Source of the DNA: Basidiobolus meristosporus CBS 931.73
Taxonomy: Eukaryota; Basidiobolomycota; Basidiobolomycetes; Basidiobolales; Basidiobolaceae
Reading direction: 5' to 3'
Length of the DNA stretch: 64,000 nt
Assembly: GCA_002104905.1 (NCBI GenBank)
Contig: MCFE01000064.1
Location: 124,001-188,000 of the forward strand
Under the pieces are notes generated by a model. The model worked only from the letters and a program-made list of their open reading frames with translations. It did not search any database and had not been told where the DNA came from. The position numbers were made by a program, and so were the translations under genes. Each line of letters opens with the position of its first letter. Position 1 is the stretch's first letter. This document shows, one piece after another, positions 1 through 10,435 of the stretch.

Positions 1-2
1 AT

Positions 3-1169
3 GGCACACTTTTTAGAAAAAGCAAACATGGAGTTCCTTGAAGGTATATACATAACAAGCATGATCAAGAGAAGATCATTCAAGAATTGCATGAATCTGA
101 ATCAGGAGGTCATAAGGGAATTACATCAACATATGCAAAAATCTCCTTATGGTATTTTTGGCCAATGCTGTACACCAACACAAAAGAATATGTGAAATCA
201 TGTATTCCATGTCAAAGAAGAGACAACTAAAAGATGCATGAACCACTTCACAGTATATACGCATCTTATGCTTGGTAAATTGCACATGTAGATATTATAC
301 ATTTACCAAGGGCAACAGCTGGGTATAAGTATGTGGTGGACTGTCATGATAACTTTACTGGTTGGATAATGGCTAGAATGCTGAAACAAGTCAATGCAAA
401 AGCAGTAGCAAGATTTCTCAAAGAAGATATATATCTCAGACATGGTTCAGTTAGCACCCTTATTGCAGACAATGGAGAATGTGGATCTTATGTAATACAA
501 GCACTAGCAACAAAGCATGGAACCAAGCTTATACATACTACGCCATATCACCCACAAGCAAACTCACCAGTTGAATGTGGACATTCTGCTTTTGCAAACA
601 CATTAGCAAAGCTTAGCTATGAAGAGCCCAACAAGTGGGCAAATAACTTTCATGCAGCAATTTGGGCTGATAGAGTTAAGGTTAAAAGAAGTACAGGGTA
701 TACACCATTTTTTTTAATATATGGACATGAAGCTGTTTTGCCAATAGACATATCTTTTGAGAATTGGCTTACCCTCCCACGGAAACCAACCATGACAGCA
801 TCAGAGCTATTGCTAGCAAGAGTACCACAGATTCAACAAGCACACACTCTGCATCAGAATGCAATAGAAAACCTGAAGAAATCCAGAATGGCTGGCAAGG
901 AGTACTTTGATGCTCAAAAATGCCTAAGAAAAACATTGTTAGAAGTAGGTGAGTTGATACTACTTCACAACACAAAATGCCAAAGAAACAAGGCATCCAA
1001 GCTGGATATGCAATGGCAAGGTCCCTACAAGATCATACATGCAAACAAAAATGGATCTTACAAACTAGCAGAACTTGATGGTACACCACTTGCAATGACA
1101 CAACCTGGTAACAGATTGAAGAAGTTCCATATCAGAAGTAATAATGAGGGCATTATTTCTCAAAGTTAA
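3..1169 (+). pseudogene. Ty3/gypsy-type integrase, C-terminal part of pol, broken
   Basis: One frame read from base 3 to the stop at 1167-1169 gives the end of a Ty3/gypsy polyprotein. A zinc-binding H2C2 module comes first: His near 90 and 108, then the pair CIPC at about 204-215. The DDE core follows, with HVD near 288, IADNG near 465 and the Glu of SPVE near 567. The C-terminal part (LEVGELILL, MQWQGPYKI, GNRLKKFH) is typical of these integrases. Stops at 39-41 (TGA), 228-230 (TAA) and 276-278 (TAA) interrupt it, so the copy is dead. The RT and RNase H portions would lie left of the window. No chromodomain is visible. It is not the copia family found elsewhere here. Confidence 0.85.
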
Positions 1170-1844
1170 GGGAGACTTGCGGTAATGGAAAGTATTCCAT
1201 TACTATAATATCTCTAGACCAATATTGTACTAATTTTTTATTTTGCTTTTGCTATTGTAACACACAAGTGAAAGATCAAGAATTTCCAACTTTGAAGAAC
1301 AAATGCTCCAGACCCTGGGAAGCAATCCACCCAAGAATATTATGTCATACAAAACACATAGTAGCCAACACATGTTTCAAATTTTGGCTCATTTGAAGCA
1401 ATACTTAAGGAGTTATGACCAAAAGAGTCCAATTATTATATATACTATACCCTATTGCTAGGATTACTATGGTGACTTTGATTGCATGTAACTTTTGAGC
1501 CAGCCAATCATATCACATGAAATATTTACAGGTGCTGCGCCTATGTCCAATCTGCACCACTGCAAAACTTTAGCTTTGTATCATGTGTATTGCTTGCGCA
1601 ATTGCCCAAAAACTTTGATCCTTCAAAATTTTCATATATATGACTTCCCCAGCTGAAAAATAAAGGGAGAGCCTCTCTTTCCAGAATCTCCACACTACAA
1701 TTACAAGTTTAAAGGTTATAAGACTTCCCCTGCATCACTTGCACTGTTGAGTATTCTGACTTTGATTGGTACTACATCAGTAAAGAGACTGCAAAGCTCA
1801 CAAGAATCCAATCTAAGTTCTACAAGAAACTATCACTTTTCTGT
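1170..1844 (+). other. Non-coding 3' flank of the gypsy pol, probable PPT/LTR start
   Basis: After the integrase stop comes a purine-rich run (AAGGGAGA, about 1168-1175), then an inverted repeat: TAATGGAA and TTCCATTA separated by 4 bp at about 1183-1202. A polypurine tract followed by the 3' LTR would be expected here, but the second LTR is not in the window, so the LTR boundary cannot be fixed. No coding potential is seen in the rest. Confidence 0.35.
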
Positions 1845-1852
1845 TGGAAAAG

Positions 1853-2105
1853 TCCCTTCTAAGAAACCCCTTTACTCTAAAGAAACCCTTTAGACACCCC
1901 TTTAGTCTAAAGACCCCTTCAGAGACCCCTTTAAGAAACCCCTTTACTCTAAAGAAGCCCCTTTAGGCGCCCCTTTAGTGTAATGTCCACTTTAGAGACC
2001 ATTACAAGCAGCCCCTTTACTCTAAAGACACCCCTTTAGACACCCCTTTAGGTCTAAAGACCCCTTTAGAGACTTCTACAACACACCCCTTTAGGTTAAA
2101 GGGGA
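1853..2105. repeat. Degenerate CCCCTTTA(G)-TCTAAAGA minisatellite
   Basis: Irregular tandem copies of a short module built on CCCCTTTA followed by CTCTAAAG or GTCTAAAG, spaced roughly 15-35 bp. Many copies are small palindromes (CTTTA-CTC-TAAAG). It may belong to the LTR or untranslated end of the adjacent gypsy element. No function can be assigned. Confidence 0.7.
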
Positions 2106-3630
2106 GTTCAGAATTCCCATATTAGGAAATATTTTCTCAGAAAGGAAATTGACTTCCAAATAAGTAAAAGTTACTATAAAAGTAAATAAGCCCATTAGTT
2201 GACAGAAGGTCAGAACACTGCTGTAGAAGTGATAAACACTGCCTACAGTATATTTGGAGCCTAAGATTGAGGAAATTAGTGAAAGTAATATCTTCTATTG
2301 GTATTTCAAACTCCCAACAAACTATTTTAGTATTAGCATACTGGAAGTTGTTGTATATTGTTGATTAGCCTCTACATTGTAGAACAAGCCCCAAACTAAT
2401 CATAATACAACCCAACAACACATATACAGCTGTTGTGTAAAGAGTTTGTTATGCAATTTGAGCAGCTATACTACAAACATAAAGCTGAACGCCTAGTTCT
2501 CTGCCACTACTGTATCCATTCTCTACTCCATCTTGAATGGTGTGTGGAGAATATCAGGCCTTGCTTCACCTTTTGGGAGTTTCCTATGGAGCAGATGTGT
2601 GGGGAGATAGGAAGATGAGTCAAGTCACAGGTACAACCATATCCCAATATCATCAAGAATATTACCTTCAAGTCCGTCATGGATGTGATGAGTTAGCACA
2701 TGGAGGACAGCCAGGAATAGTTGGGAAATACTGAGGACAAATGTGCACATGGAGACACCTATGCCTATGGCATTAAGAAGCTAAGCAGCCCCAATGCTTG
2801 GGTAATCAGTGAAGCAATACAAAGTTGGGTTGGGTGCAACAAGCAACTAGTTTTTATCTGGAAAACTCTGCCAAGGTATGCCGGATTTCTCATGGTCACA
2901 AGCCAACTTCTACACTATTTGATATGGAATTCACACAAACAAATGCTGGAGCGGACTTATAAGGGGGACTAGAATCCAGCAGGGAGAAGGAATACATTGG
3001 CTAAATAACAAGAAGCTCTTTGAGGATATTCAGGAGGTATTCATGGCAGAAGTGGTGACAACCAAGCATATGTTTGCAAGATGTATATGTTACCAGCAGT
3101 ACAAGGTATATTGCAACTTTGCAAGTATCACACTAAAAAGCCGTAAAGTTCAGGTTATACAAGTATGTCAATTGTGGCAGGTGTGTGCATTTGTAGAGGT
3201 TAGTAAGCAGGAGGCCATAGTTTTTTTGATTTGAGCTATATTTGGAATACCCAAAGTGTAGTGGGTAAGTAAATAAAGAGGGATGATTCTACAGTGGAAT
3301 ATATGAATTGCTTAAGGGGAGGTAGAGAATGGAAATACCATTTGGTAAATTGGGACGGTGGCATTATACAGAGCCAGTGGTAGACTGTCATACTGCCAAT
3401 AAAATGCCATCAGAGTTTTGCAGTGAGGCCATCAAAATACCGTCACGTTTCTTGCCATATAAAGCAATTGGATGTCCTGGCTAATTGGATCCACTTAAAA
3501 TAGTTATAGAGTGCCAAAAGACCACAACAATACCATGCAAATATTTTCACAGCACCAATAAAATATTGTCAAGTTTTATCCCTTTGTTTGTTTGTAAAAT
3601 TTGCAAAACACAATTATGATCCTGTCATAA
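2106..3630. other. AT-rich non-coding stretch, no recognisable gene
   Basis: Only short overlapping open frames occur, the longest about 83 codons, and none resembles a known family. A second purine run followed by AATGGAAATACCATT near 3313-3342 resembles the PPT and palindrome after the integrase at 1170. It may mark another LTR edge, but this is weak. Confidence 0.4.
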
Positions 3631-3635
3631 AATCT

Positions 3636-4372
3636 TTGAAGCATTGGTCTGATGTATGTCCCTTCCTTTTGCGGTAGTTGCAAAACAGGTTGGTATTGCC
3701 TTTAAAAGGTTTTGGGTATCTCCTTGGCTGGTTATTGTTGCGTATTAAAGCACTTTCTTCTTCCTACTTATTGGTGCTTAATTTTCTTAATTTTTCATCA
3801 AGGAGCCTTCCATATATCTGATTTAAGATCAAGTCTTCAGTTCTGAACTCTAGGGCTGATACAAGGCCCTGAAGCCTGTCTGTCAAGCTATTCAGGATGG
3901 TAACTATGACATCTTCATCAGTAACTGGTATGCCCACAGATTCCATCTCATCCACCAACAGGGTAATTCTGTTAAATAGATTTTCATTTCTTCTCCTGAC
4001 TGCATCTTTGTAGTAAGGAATATTTGCCTAAGATACATTTTCTTGGCTGCTGAACATGGCTGGTAGGTGTCTTCTGGTGTGTTCCAGGCATTCTTTGCTG
4101 TTTTTGCTCTTGAGCATTGAATTAGCAACTTGTCTTTGACATTAAGGCAAATGCAGTTAAGGGCACTTTTCTCTTTCTTCTGATACTTCAAGAACCCCTT
4201 TCCCACATTTTTAGGAGGGCATTGTTCTCCCATGACAATATCCCAAAGGCCTCTTTCCTGTAGCAGCATCTTCATCTTCACCTTCCAGACTTGGTTGTTA
4301 GATCCATCCAACTTTTCAGCAGAGGGAGAAATTCCAGTAGTAGCAGTAGTAGAAATTGCTGAGAGGGAGAGC
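3636..4372 (-). pseudogene. Ty1/copia gag fragment (UBN2-type), frameshifted
   Basis: Minus-strand gag of the same family as the complete element at 56.7-61.4 kb. It starts near 4372 with the conserved SAEKLDGSN and VWKVKMKMLLQERGLWDIV segments and the UBN2-type core. It then changes frame near 3950 (DEMESVG, ILNSLTDRLQGLVSALE) and ends with a decayed zinc-knuckle region near 3640-3700. It is joined head to head at about 4375 to a plus-strand RNase H fragment of the same family, so a rearrangement occurred here. Confidence 0.85.
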
Positions 4373-4380
4373 TTAAGCAA

Positions 4381-5108
4381 TGAGGTTAAGAAAGCTTTTT
4401 ACTGATTTAGGCCTATGTCAAAAAATGCCTATTACTTTATTTCAAGATAATCAAGGATGTATACAATTAGGTAGAAATCCAACTTTTCATGCTAGAACCT
4501 GTTATGAATAGACACAAAGCAGGAGAGTAGGGCTAGGCAAGGCAGGACCAGGAAAGGACTTAGGTGTGGATCAACAAGGCAAGGTGGATTTCCATGGCAA
4601 GGCTGTTTATTCAAGACCTGTGTTTATCAGACTGAGGAATACATAAGGGGGGATAGGACTATATATACTTTTTGGCAATATGGATGCCAAGAGATATTGG
4701 CTAATACTGATGGGGTTCTGGCATGAGGCACAGTAAGTGTGCCAAGATAGAATATACTAAACAACAGACTGGAATATCACATGGAGATATGTCAAGGGTC
4801 AGCTGATCATGCGGCTAGGTCATGTGACATGTAGTTACCATATATGGCATGGGACTACATAAACTCCAATAGGAAGCTTCCATAGAATGTTCCATTGTGT
4901 AACATTGACTTGGAGCTTTCAAGAAGTTGCTAGAATGTAGTAGAACTTTCTAGACAGAACTGGGATCTCTTCACTGACTTGATTTGGCTAGATAATTGGA
5001 GACCAGGGATGTCATGTGATCATGACAGAACCAAGCACATAGATATTAGACATCATTTCATATGTGAAGCTATAGAGAATAACTTAGTTAGCTTAGTTTA
5101 CTGTCCTA
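4381..5108 (+). pseudogene. Ty1/copia RNase H fragment, split by an LTR insertion
   Basis: Bases 4381-4499 and 5033-5108 are nearly identical to consecutive parts of the RNase H region of the full copy (about 60714-60903): LFQDNQGCIQLGRNP, then TKHIDIRHHFI and VYCPT. The 528-bp LTR at 4500-5027 separates the halves. Past 5108 the sequence jumps to a piece of the family's LTR (ATACTGACCAAATTCCTT), so the fragment is also truncated at its 3' side. Confidence 0.85.
4500..5027. mobile_element. Solo LTR of a different LTR retrotransposon, with 5-bp TSD
   Basis: A 528-bp insertion begins TGTTATG and ends CATGACA, imperfect inverted termini of TG...CA type. It is flanked by a perfect direct repeat GAACC (4495-4499 and 5028-5032). 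Removing it and one GAACC restores continuity with the copia RNase H sequence. Its sequence does not match the LTR of the copia family that dominates the window, and no internal domain is present. A solo LTR left by recombination is the simplest reading. Confidence 0.85.
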
Positions 5109-5149
5109 CTCTAGAGAATACTGACCAAATTCCTTCAGGGCTCATTACC

Positions 5150-5498
5150 TGTTGTAAGAGTCTTGGAGATATTGTAAGTGATTAGCAGAACAAGTAGATT
5201 ATGTGGTTTTCACTTAATGATTTATTGAATGTAAAAGTAGTATTTATACTTTTACATGGTCTTGGCATTACAAACACATAGAATAGGTTAAGAAAGGTCC
5301 CAAGAGCATGTGTGCAAAGTTTGGGGCTGTTTGGACAACTTTGAGAATTTTCATGTTATGGGTACCTGGTATTTTGGTGAAAATATTCCAAGTAAATCCC
5401 AACAAGGAATTTGGTCAGTCTTCTCTAGGGTTTGAGGGTAATGATTTAAGTGACTAAGTTAGGAGAATATTTAGGTGGATTTACAAATTTTTACAACA
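5150..5498 (-). mobile_element. Copia-family LTR (349 bp) preceded by primer-binding-site remnant
   Basis: Reverse-complement LTR of the main copia family, TGTTGTAA to TTACAACA, exactly 349 bp like the 3' LTR at 61010-61358. On its left, GGGCTCATTACC (about 5138-5149) is the reverse complement of the family's primer binding site. It is therefore a 5' LTR of a minus-strand element whose body has been lost. Confidence 0.85.
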
Positions 5499-5499
5499 G

Positions 5500-5968
5500 A
5501 TAATGTGGTTCTCACTTGATGATTTATTGAATGTGAAAGTAGTATATATACTTTTATATAGTCTTGGCATAGCAAGCATGTAGAACAGGTTAAGGAAGGT
5601 ACCAAGAACATATGTGCCAAGTTTGGGGCTGTTTGGACAACTTTGCAAATTCTCATGTTCTGGGTACTTGGTATTTTGGTGAAAATATTCTAGGTAAATC
5701 CCAACAAGGTATTGAGTTGGTATTCCATAGGACTTGAAGGTAATGACCCTGGTGACTAAGTTAGGTGAATATTTAGATGGATAACAAATTCCTACAATAA
5801 CTTTGGGCAAATGTGCAAGAGACCTGCCTAAACATGCTCTATGCATTTATAATGCCAAGACCATGTAAATGCTTTAATACCACTTTTTCATTCAATAAAC
5901 CATCAAGTGAAAACCACATAATCTACTTGTTCTGCTAATCACTTCCAATATCTCCAAGACTCTTACAA
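5500..5968. mobile_element. Two truncated copia LTR pieces in opposite orientation
   Basis: 5500-5799 matches the minus-strand LTR without its terminal 30-50 bases. About 5810-5968 matches the last 160 bp of the LTR in plus orientation, ending TCTTACAAC. A short reverse-complement gag fragment (TACAAGGCCCTG) follows at about 5971-5985. Confidence 0.75.
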
Positions 5969-6000
5969 CTGATACAAGGCCCTGTAGCTTGTCTATAACC

Positions 6001-6348
6001 TGTTAAGAGAGTTTTGATGATACTGGAAATCTTTGGGAGAGCAGGTAGATAGTGTGGCTTTCACTGATTGATTTATAGAATATAGAAGTGGTATTTGTGC
6101 ATTTACATGGTCTTGGGAATGCAAACACATAGAATATGTCTAGGAAGATCCCAAGAACATGTTTCCAAAGCTTGGGCTGCTTGGACTGCTTAACACAATT
6201 TTATGTTCTGAGTACCTGATGTCTAAGTGATAATATTCTAAGTAAATCCCAACAAGGAATTTAATCAGAGTTTTCTAGCATCTGTGGGCAATGAACCAAG
6301 TGAATAAGCTTGGTGAATACTTAGGTGCAATTTCCAGTCTTTACAACA
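6001..6348 (-). mobile_element. Diverged copia LTR with PBS remnant
   Basis: About 348 bp ending TTACAACA at 6341-6348, the reverse complement of the LTR start, clearly diverged from the 349-bp consensus. A remnant of the primer-binding site (CTATAACC) lies immediately to the left. Confidence 0.75.
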
Positions 6349-6449
6349 CTTTAGGCAGGATCATCACACAGGATCCCCTTATTAATGTTATTGACAGATC
6401 TTTCTTACCACTGCCAACTTCCCTCAGTTGCACAGTCTTATATTAGCTT

Positions 6450-6790
6450 ATCAAGATGTCATGATCTGGGTACCCAATGTTTTGGTGAAAATATTCCTTG
6501 TAAATCTCAGCAAGGAATTTGGTCAGAAATCTTGAAAATTTGCAGGCAATGGCCCAAGTGGCCAAGTTAGGTGAATATTTAGGTGCAATTACAAATTTTA
6601 CACCATACTATTATCCAAGATATTTAAGTTTGTCTCTAGCTGATGATATTGTGAATATATCTACAATCATTTTCATCAGTTGGACATTAAACCAAACCAA
6701 GTTATCCTCTGTAGTTTCCTGTATGAAGGGATGTCAGGAATATATGTGCTTGGTTCTAGCACAAAAAGTTGCTTTACCACAGCAGTCACC
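6450..6790 (-). pseudogene. Copia 3' LTR remnant plus RNase H remnant
   Basis: 6450-6600 is the 5' half of the LTR in minus orientation, ending ACAAATTTTACACC. 6605-6790 aligns with the RNase H end of the minus-strand copy at 27780-27970 (AAGATATT.AA.CTTGTCT, then the TATGTGCTTGGTTCTAGCA segment). It is the decayed 3' end of another minus-strand copy. No useful reading frame remains. Confidence 0.7.
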
Positions 6791-6869
6791 TGGGGAACTC
6801 AGAGGTTGGTGATTGGTGATATTTACATGAGTTTGAGCCAAATTGTCACTGATTCCACCAAGAAAAAAA

Positions 6870-7140
6870 ACTAACAGAAGGCCAGCAGAATACCATCATA
6901 GTATCAGCTGAATTCCAACCTTCCCAAAAGTAACAACTCTCGATATCTCAGGTACTAGCTTCCTAGCAAACAAGTAGACATCCTTTCTAGGGGGAAACTA
7001 GGCCAACTAGCATTCATACCAAATTTGGTAATCAGCTGCTGTTACCTCCACCAAAAATTGCAACTGAAAACTTGAAGCAGAAATACCAGCTGACTACCAG
7101 CAAAATACCATCAGAATACCAGCAGAATATTGGCTAAAAA
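6870..7140 (+). repeat. Dispersed repeat, copy 1 (inverted mate at 34.4-34.7 kb)
   Basis: From the AACAGAAGGCCAGCAGAATACC segment to about 7140, the sequence matches the reverse complement of 34405-34690 with moderate divergence. Shared stretches include AACTAGCATTCATACCAAA and GATATCTCAGGTA. It is AT-rich, has no ORF, and contains several copies of ATACCAGCAGAAT-like words. It could be a non-autonomous element or a piece of an LTR; ends and target duplications are not clear. Confidence 0.6.
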
Positions 7141-8144
7141 TCCAATGAACTCCAACTATGAGATTTTTCATAGGGTTCTTGGGTCCAATCCAAAGAATCC
7201 TTTGGATATGCTTTGAAACCAATTTCCAACAAAGTTGGTGGATTTGCAAACCAGTCCTCTGGCCAATCAATTCCACCCCTCCCAGCTGAGCATCCATCAT
7301 CCGAATTGATCCGGCACTCACAGCGCAACATAGCGTAACATCAGTCAGGAATGAGTGCCGATCACACAACATTCCAGGGGTGGTCAAGATACAAACACTT
7401 CTCCCTTGAAACACTGCGCCTCCTGGATGAGGTGGGATGAAACGACCAAATAGGCTATGAGATCCATGGAAATCCTGAATGAGAGGCTATGAGGCAGTTC
7501 ACGGAATCACCACCGACGTTCGGGCAGGCATTCCCCATACAAGCTTGGGTGTGCCTCGCCTATTCCCGGCACCCATCTGAAACTCGGTTCGCCCTTAAAT
7601 TAGGTGGGTAGGATCCAGAGCGCCCACCAGCACCACCACCAGGATGAACCCCTTCGCATGGTTGCCATATCTCTTATGGGCCCTTATGTTTACTAGAGCC
7701 CACTCGACTCCCATCTCGTCCTCCCCCGGCTGGACCGATCCGAAGGAACAAGGTGCTAGGGACCCGCCTTGGAAACACCCCCTGTAGGAGCTCTTCCGCA
7801 TTCTACCCTATCGGTTCTAACCCACAACGGGCAAGTGACAGGGACTGGGTGAGATCAATCAGGTCGACACAGACCCGATTCACCCATCATGGACGGAGGG
7901 AGGGGGAAAAAAAAAGAATTTTTTTCGGGCTGAAAAAAATCGACCTTCCTGGATGTTTTGTCAGGGTAGGGTAGGGTAGGGGGGAGGGGGAGAGGGCGAG
8001 GGGGGGGGGAGAAATTGATCGATGCCGGCTGACGAAAGATCCCACTTAGGTGGGCAACTCTCTCTCCGAAAGGTTCTTCTTTCTTTTGTGTTTACGAAGG
8101 AAATTCTCCCCGTGATAGACCCGGTTTGTTTTCCAGGATAAAAT
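7141..8144. other. Upstream region of the eIF2alpha gene
   Basis: Composition switches near 7.2-7.3 kb from AT-rich repeat DNA to GC-richer unique DNA. Open frames on both strands (for example 7094-7414 and 7595-7801, minus) have no recognisable product and overlap each other. Bases 7963-8012 are an almost pure G-rich run on the sense strand. The promoter and 5' UTR of the gene starting at 8145 should lie in the last few hundred bases. Confidence 0.5.
7963..8012 (+). promoter_or_regulatory. G-rich tract with G-quadruplex potential upstream of eIF2alpha
   Basis: The run holds many G-triplets separated by 1-3 bases (GGGTAGGGTAGGGTAGGGGGG and on to a G10 run). It lies 130-180 bp upstream of the start codon on the mRNA-sense strand. 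Four or more G-triplets with short loops meet the usual G-quadruplex pattern. Whether it is transcribed cannot be told. Confidence 0.5.
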
Positions 8145-9324
8145 ATGGCCAGCTCGCAATTCCAGTGTCGCATGTACGAGGCCCGTTACCCCGAGGTCGA
8201 CGACCTCGTCATGGTGAACGTCCGTCAGATCGCCGATATGGGGGCCTACGTCAAGCTCATGGAGTATGACAACATCGAGGGTATGATCCTTCTGTCCGAG
8301 TTGTCCAGAAGACGTATCCGTTCCATTCAGAAACTTATCCGTGTCGGCAGAAACGAGGTGGTCGTTGTCATGAGAGTGGATCGTGAGAAGGGTTAGTTTC
8401 GGACCCCCCAAGGTCCCCATCGAGCCTCTACCTTCACTTCGACCGAGTACTCACCCCAGCTTTCCCTTTTGCTGTTTCACCCAACTGTTAGGTTACATCG
8501 ATCTCTCCAAGAGAAGAGTTTCCCCTGAGGAAATCGCCAAGTGCGAAGAGAAGTTCAACAAGTCCAAGGCTGTAAGTGCCCCTCCATCGCAACTAGACCG
8601 CGGCCCAGTTTGTTCTTTTTGCTAAATGAGCTATCCCTCTCCCTCTTCCTCTCCCGACACAGGTTCACAGTATCATGCGCCACGTTGCTGAGAAGCAGAA
8701 CCTCGTTTTGGAGGAAATCTACCAGCAATTCGGATGGCCTCTTTACAAGAAATACGGACATGCCTACGATGCCTTCAAGCTGGCCATCACGTGAGTGCCG
8801 AGTAGGAAGTTTCCCTAACACACCCGCGTACTAAACGAATTCCCCTTGTATGTAGTGAGCCCGAGACCGTGTTCGAAGGCATCGAGATCGAGCCCCAAGT
8901 CAAGGAGGAGTTGTTGAACAACATCAAACGTAGACTTACCCCTCAACCTATCAAGGTCAGAGCTGATATCGAGGTCACCTGCTTCGGTTATGAGGGTATC
9001 GACGCCATCAAGGCCGCCTTGAAGGCTGGTGAGGCCCTCTCCACCGAGGAGGTCGGCATCAAGATCAAGCTGGTCGCTCCCCCACTCTACGTCATGATCA
9101 CCAACACCTTGGACAAGAACGCGGGTATCGAGATGTTGGACAAAGCCATCGCCGTCATCGAGGACATCGTCGGTAAGAACGGCGGAAATGTCAACATCAA
9201 GATGAAGCCTAAGGCCGTCAGTGAATCCGACGAAGCCGAACTCGCCGCCCTCATGGCCCGTGTCGAGAAGGAGAACGCTGAGGTGTCTGGCGACGACGCC
9301 GTATCCGAGTCCGAAGACGAGTAA
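8145..9324 (+). CDS. SUI2: Translation initiation factor eIF2 subunit alpha (4 exons)
   Basis: Exons 8145-8391, 8492-8571, 8663-8790 and 8856-9324 join in frame to a 307-aa protein, the usual length (yeast 304, human 315). Introns are GTTAGT..TAG, GTAAGT..CAG and GTGAGT..TAG. eIF2alpha is part of the GTP-binding complex that brings initiator tRNA to the 40S ribosome in the cytosol. An N-terminal S1-type OB fold (about 16-87) contains the regulatory Ser51 in [12 protein letters not shown], the site phosphorylated by Gcn2-type kinases. The helical domain and the C-terminal alpha/beta domain ([16 protein letters not shown]) follow, then an acidic SESEDE tail as in other eukaryotes. AATAAA-type signals sit at about 9367-9400. 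Identification is very secure; only the exon ends are inferred, by frame and conservation. Confidence 0.97.
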
Positions 9325-10435
9325 TCGAAGAAGCTGGAAGTCCATCTCTCACATGCACCCTTTATTATATAATAAAAACCCCCAGTTACTCATTAATAAA
9401 GCGATGATGGCCGAGACTCTCTGCTTTCTGTGGGTTGGATGACCGGGATTTCTATGGGGAGGGATGGTTACTGTTGGGCGAGGTCCGCCGTGAAGTGGTT
9501 TGGCCTCCACTAGAGCATGCTCGTAACCGATCTTGGTTCTGCGTGTCAGGGGATGCGAGCGGAGCATACTTGTTTCAAGAACCCCGATGCTCGAATGGTG
9601 GCCCGCCTGCTCGAGAAAGATTATACGGACCATCGATCCGGAAACTCTGACTGGAAATTGGAAATTGGCAAGTCACCTCTTGTTATACAACCGCTTCTCC
9701 CAAGAAAACGCGGTAGCACACGCACGTGGTGCAAGAACTTTGAACCAGGGCCACGAGAGCGAGAAATCAGAGTGTCAGGGCACTGAGCAAATGGCCGTCT
9801 CTTTGAGAACCCACTCCGCCATCTCAGTCACCAGAGGTGCGTGGGGATTCCAGGCCGAATTCAGATTCGTCTGGAGCAGTTGTTCCATCAAGAACCAGCT
9901 GACATCTAAGCAATGGAAAATCGTTGATGGCCGTTCCAATTTAGAGTTGGCCAATGGATGAGCGAGTGACTGGTAGCAGAGGTGGTGAAGGGGCATGGCC
10001 TCACAGGCTTGTATGCCAAGAACTTGCCTGGTGGCTCAGATTGGGGTTTTCCTCGACCACCCAGGAGCCAGAGTTCAGATCGTTCAACCGCTTCCAACAA
10101 GCCCGCTCCTCGCACCTTGTCCAGCACCTGTACCTCTACCAACCGTGAATGATTCGTCCACCCAAACGGACCATTCGTCGTCACAGGACACCATCGATTG
10201 GCCCAATCAGCGCCTAACTGGGTGGACTCCCCAAACAATACCGCAATCAAGATCCCCCCTTCGGTCTTCCCTCTAATTGGCGACGGAAAAAAAAGAAAAA
10301 AACCCTTACAAGGTGATAAAAGAATATTCGACTTGGGAGCTGGCTCACTAGGAACTTGGCTTAGCACCGTTTCTTCAGGTTGTCCTTGCACTTATTTGGC
10401 CTCGTCCACTTGACCCTTCCCCCAACTCTCACTCC
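9325..10435. other. Intergenic region between eIF2alpha and the DEAD-box gene
   Basis: About 1.1 kb. Poly(A)-type signals for the upstream gene (TATATAATAAAAA near 9366, ATTAATAAAG near 9390) are at the left. Several long but overlapping open frames on both strands (for example 9906-10391, minus) reflect the GC-rich composition and match nothing I know. The promoter of the helicase gene must be at the right end; no clear TATA box was found. Confidence 0.45.

Noticed and set aside
7094-7414. Minus-strand ORFs between the repeat zone and eIF2alpha
   Set aside because: Overlapping, no homology signal, atypical composition.
9906-10391. 161-codon minus-strand frame upstream of the helicase
   Set aside because: Overlaps several other open frames in GC-rich DNA, no recognisable motif, no promoter or splice support.
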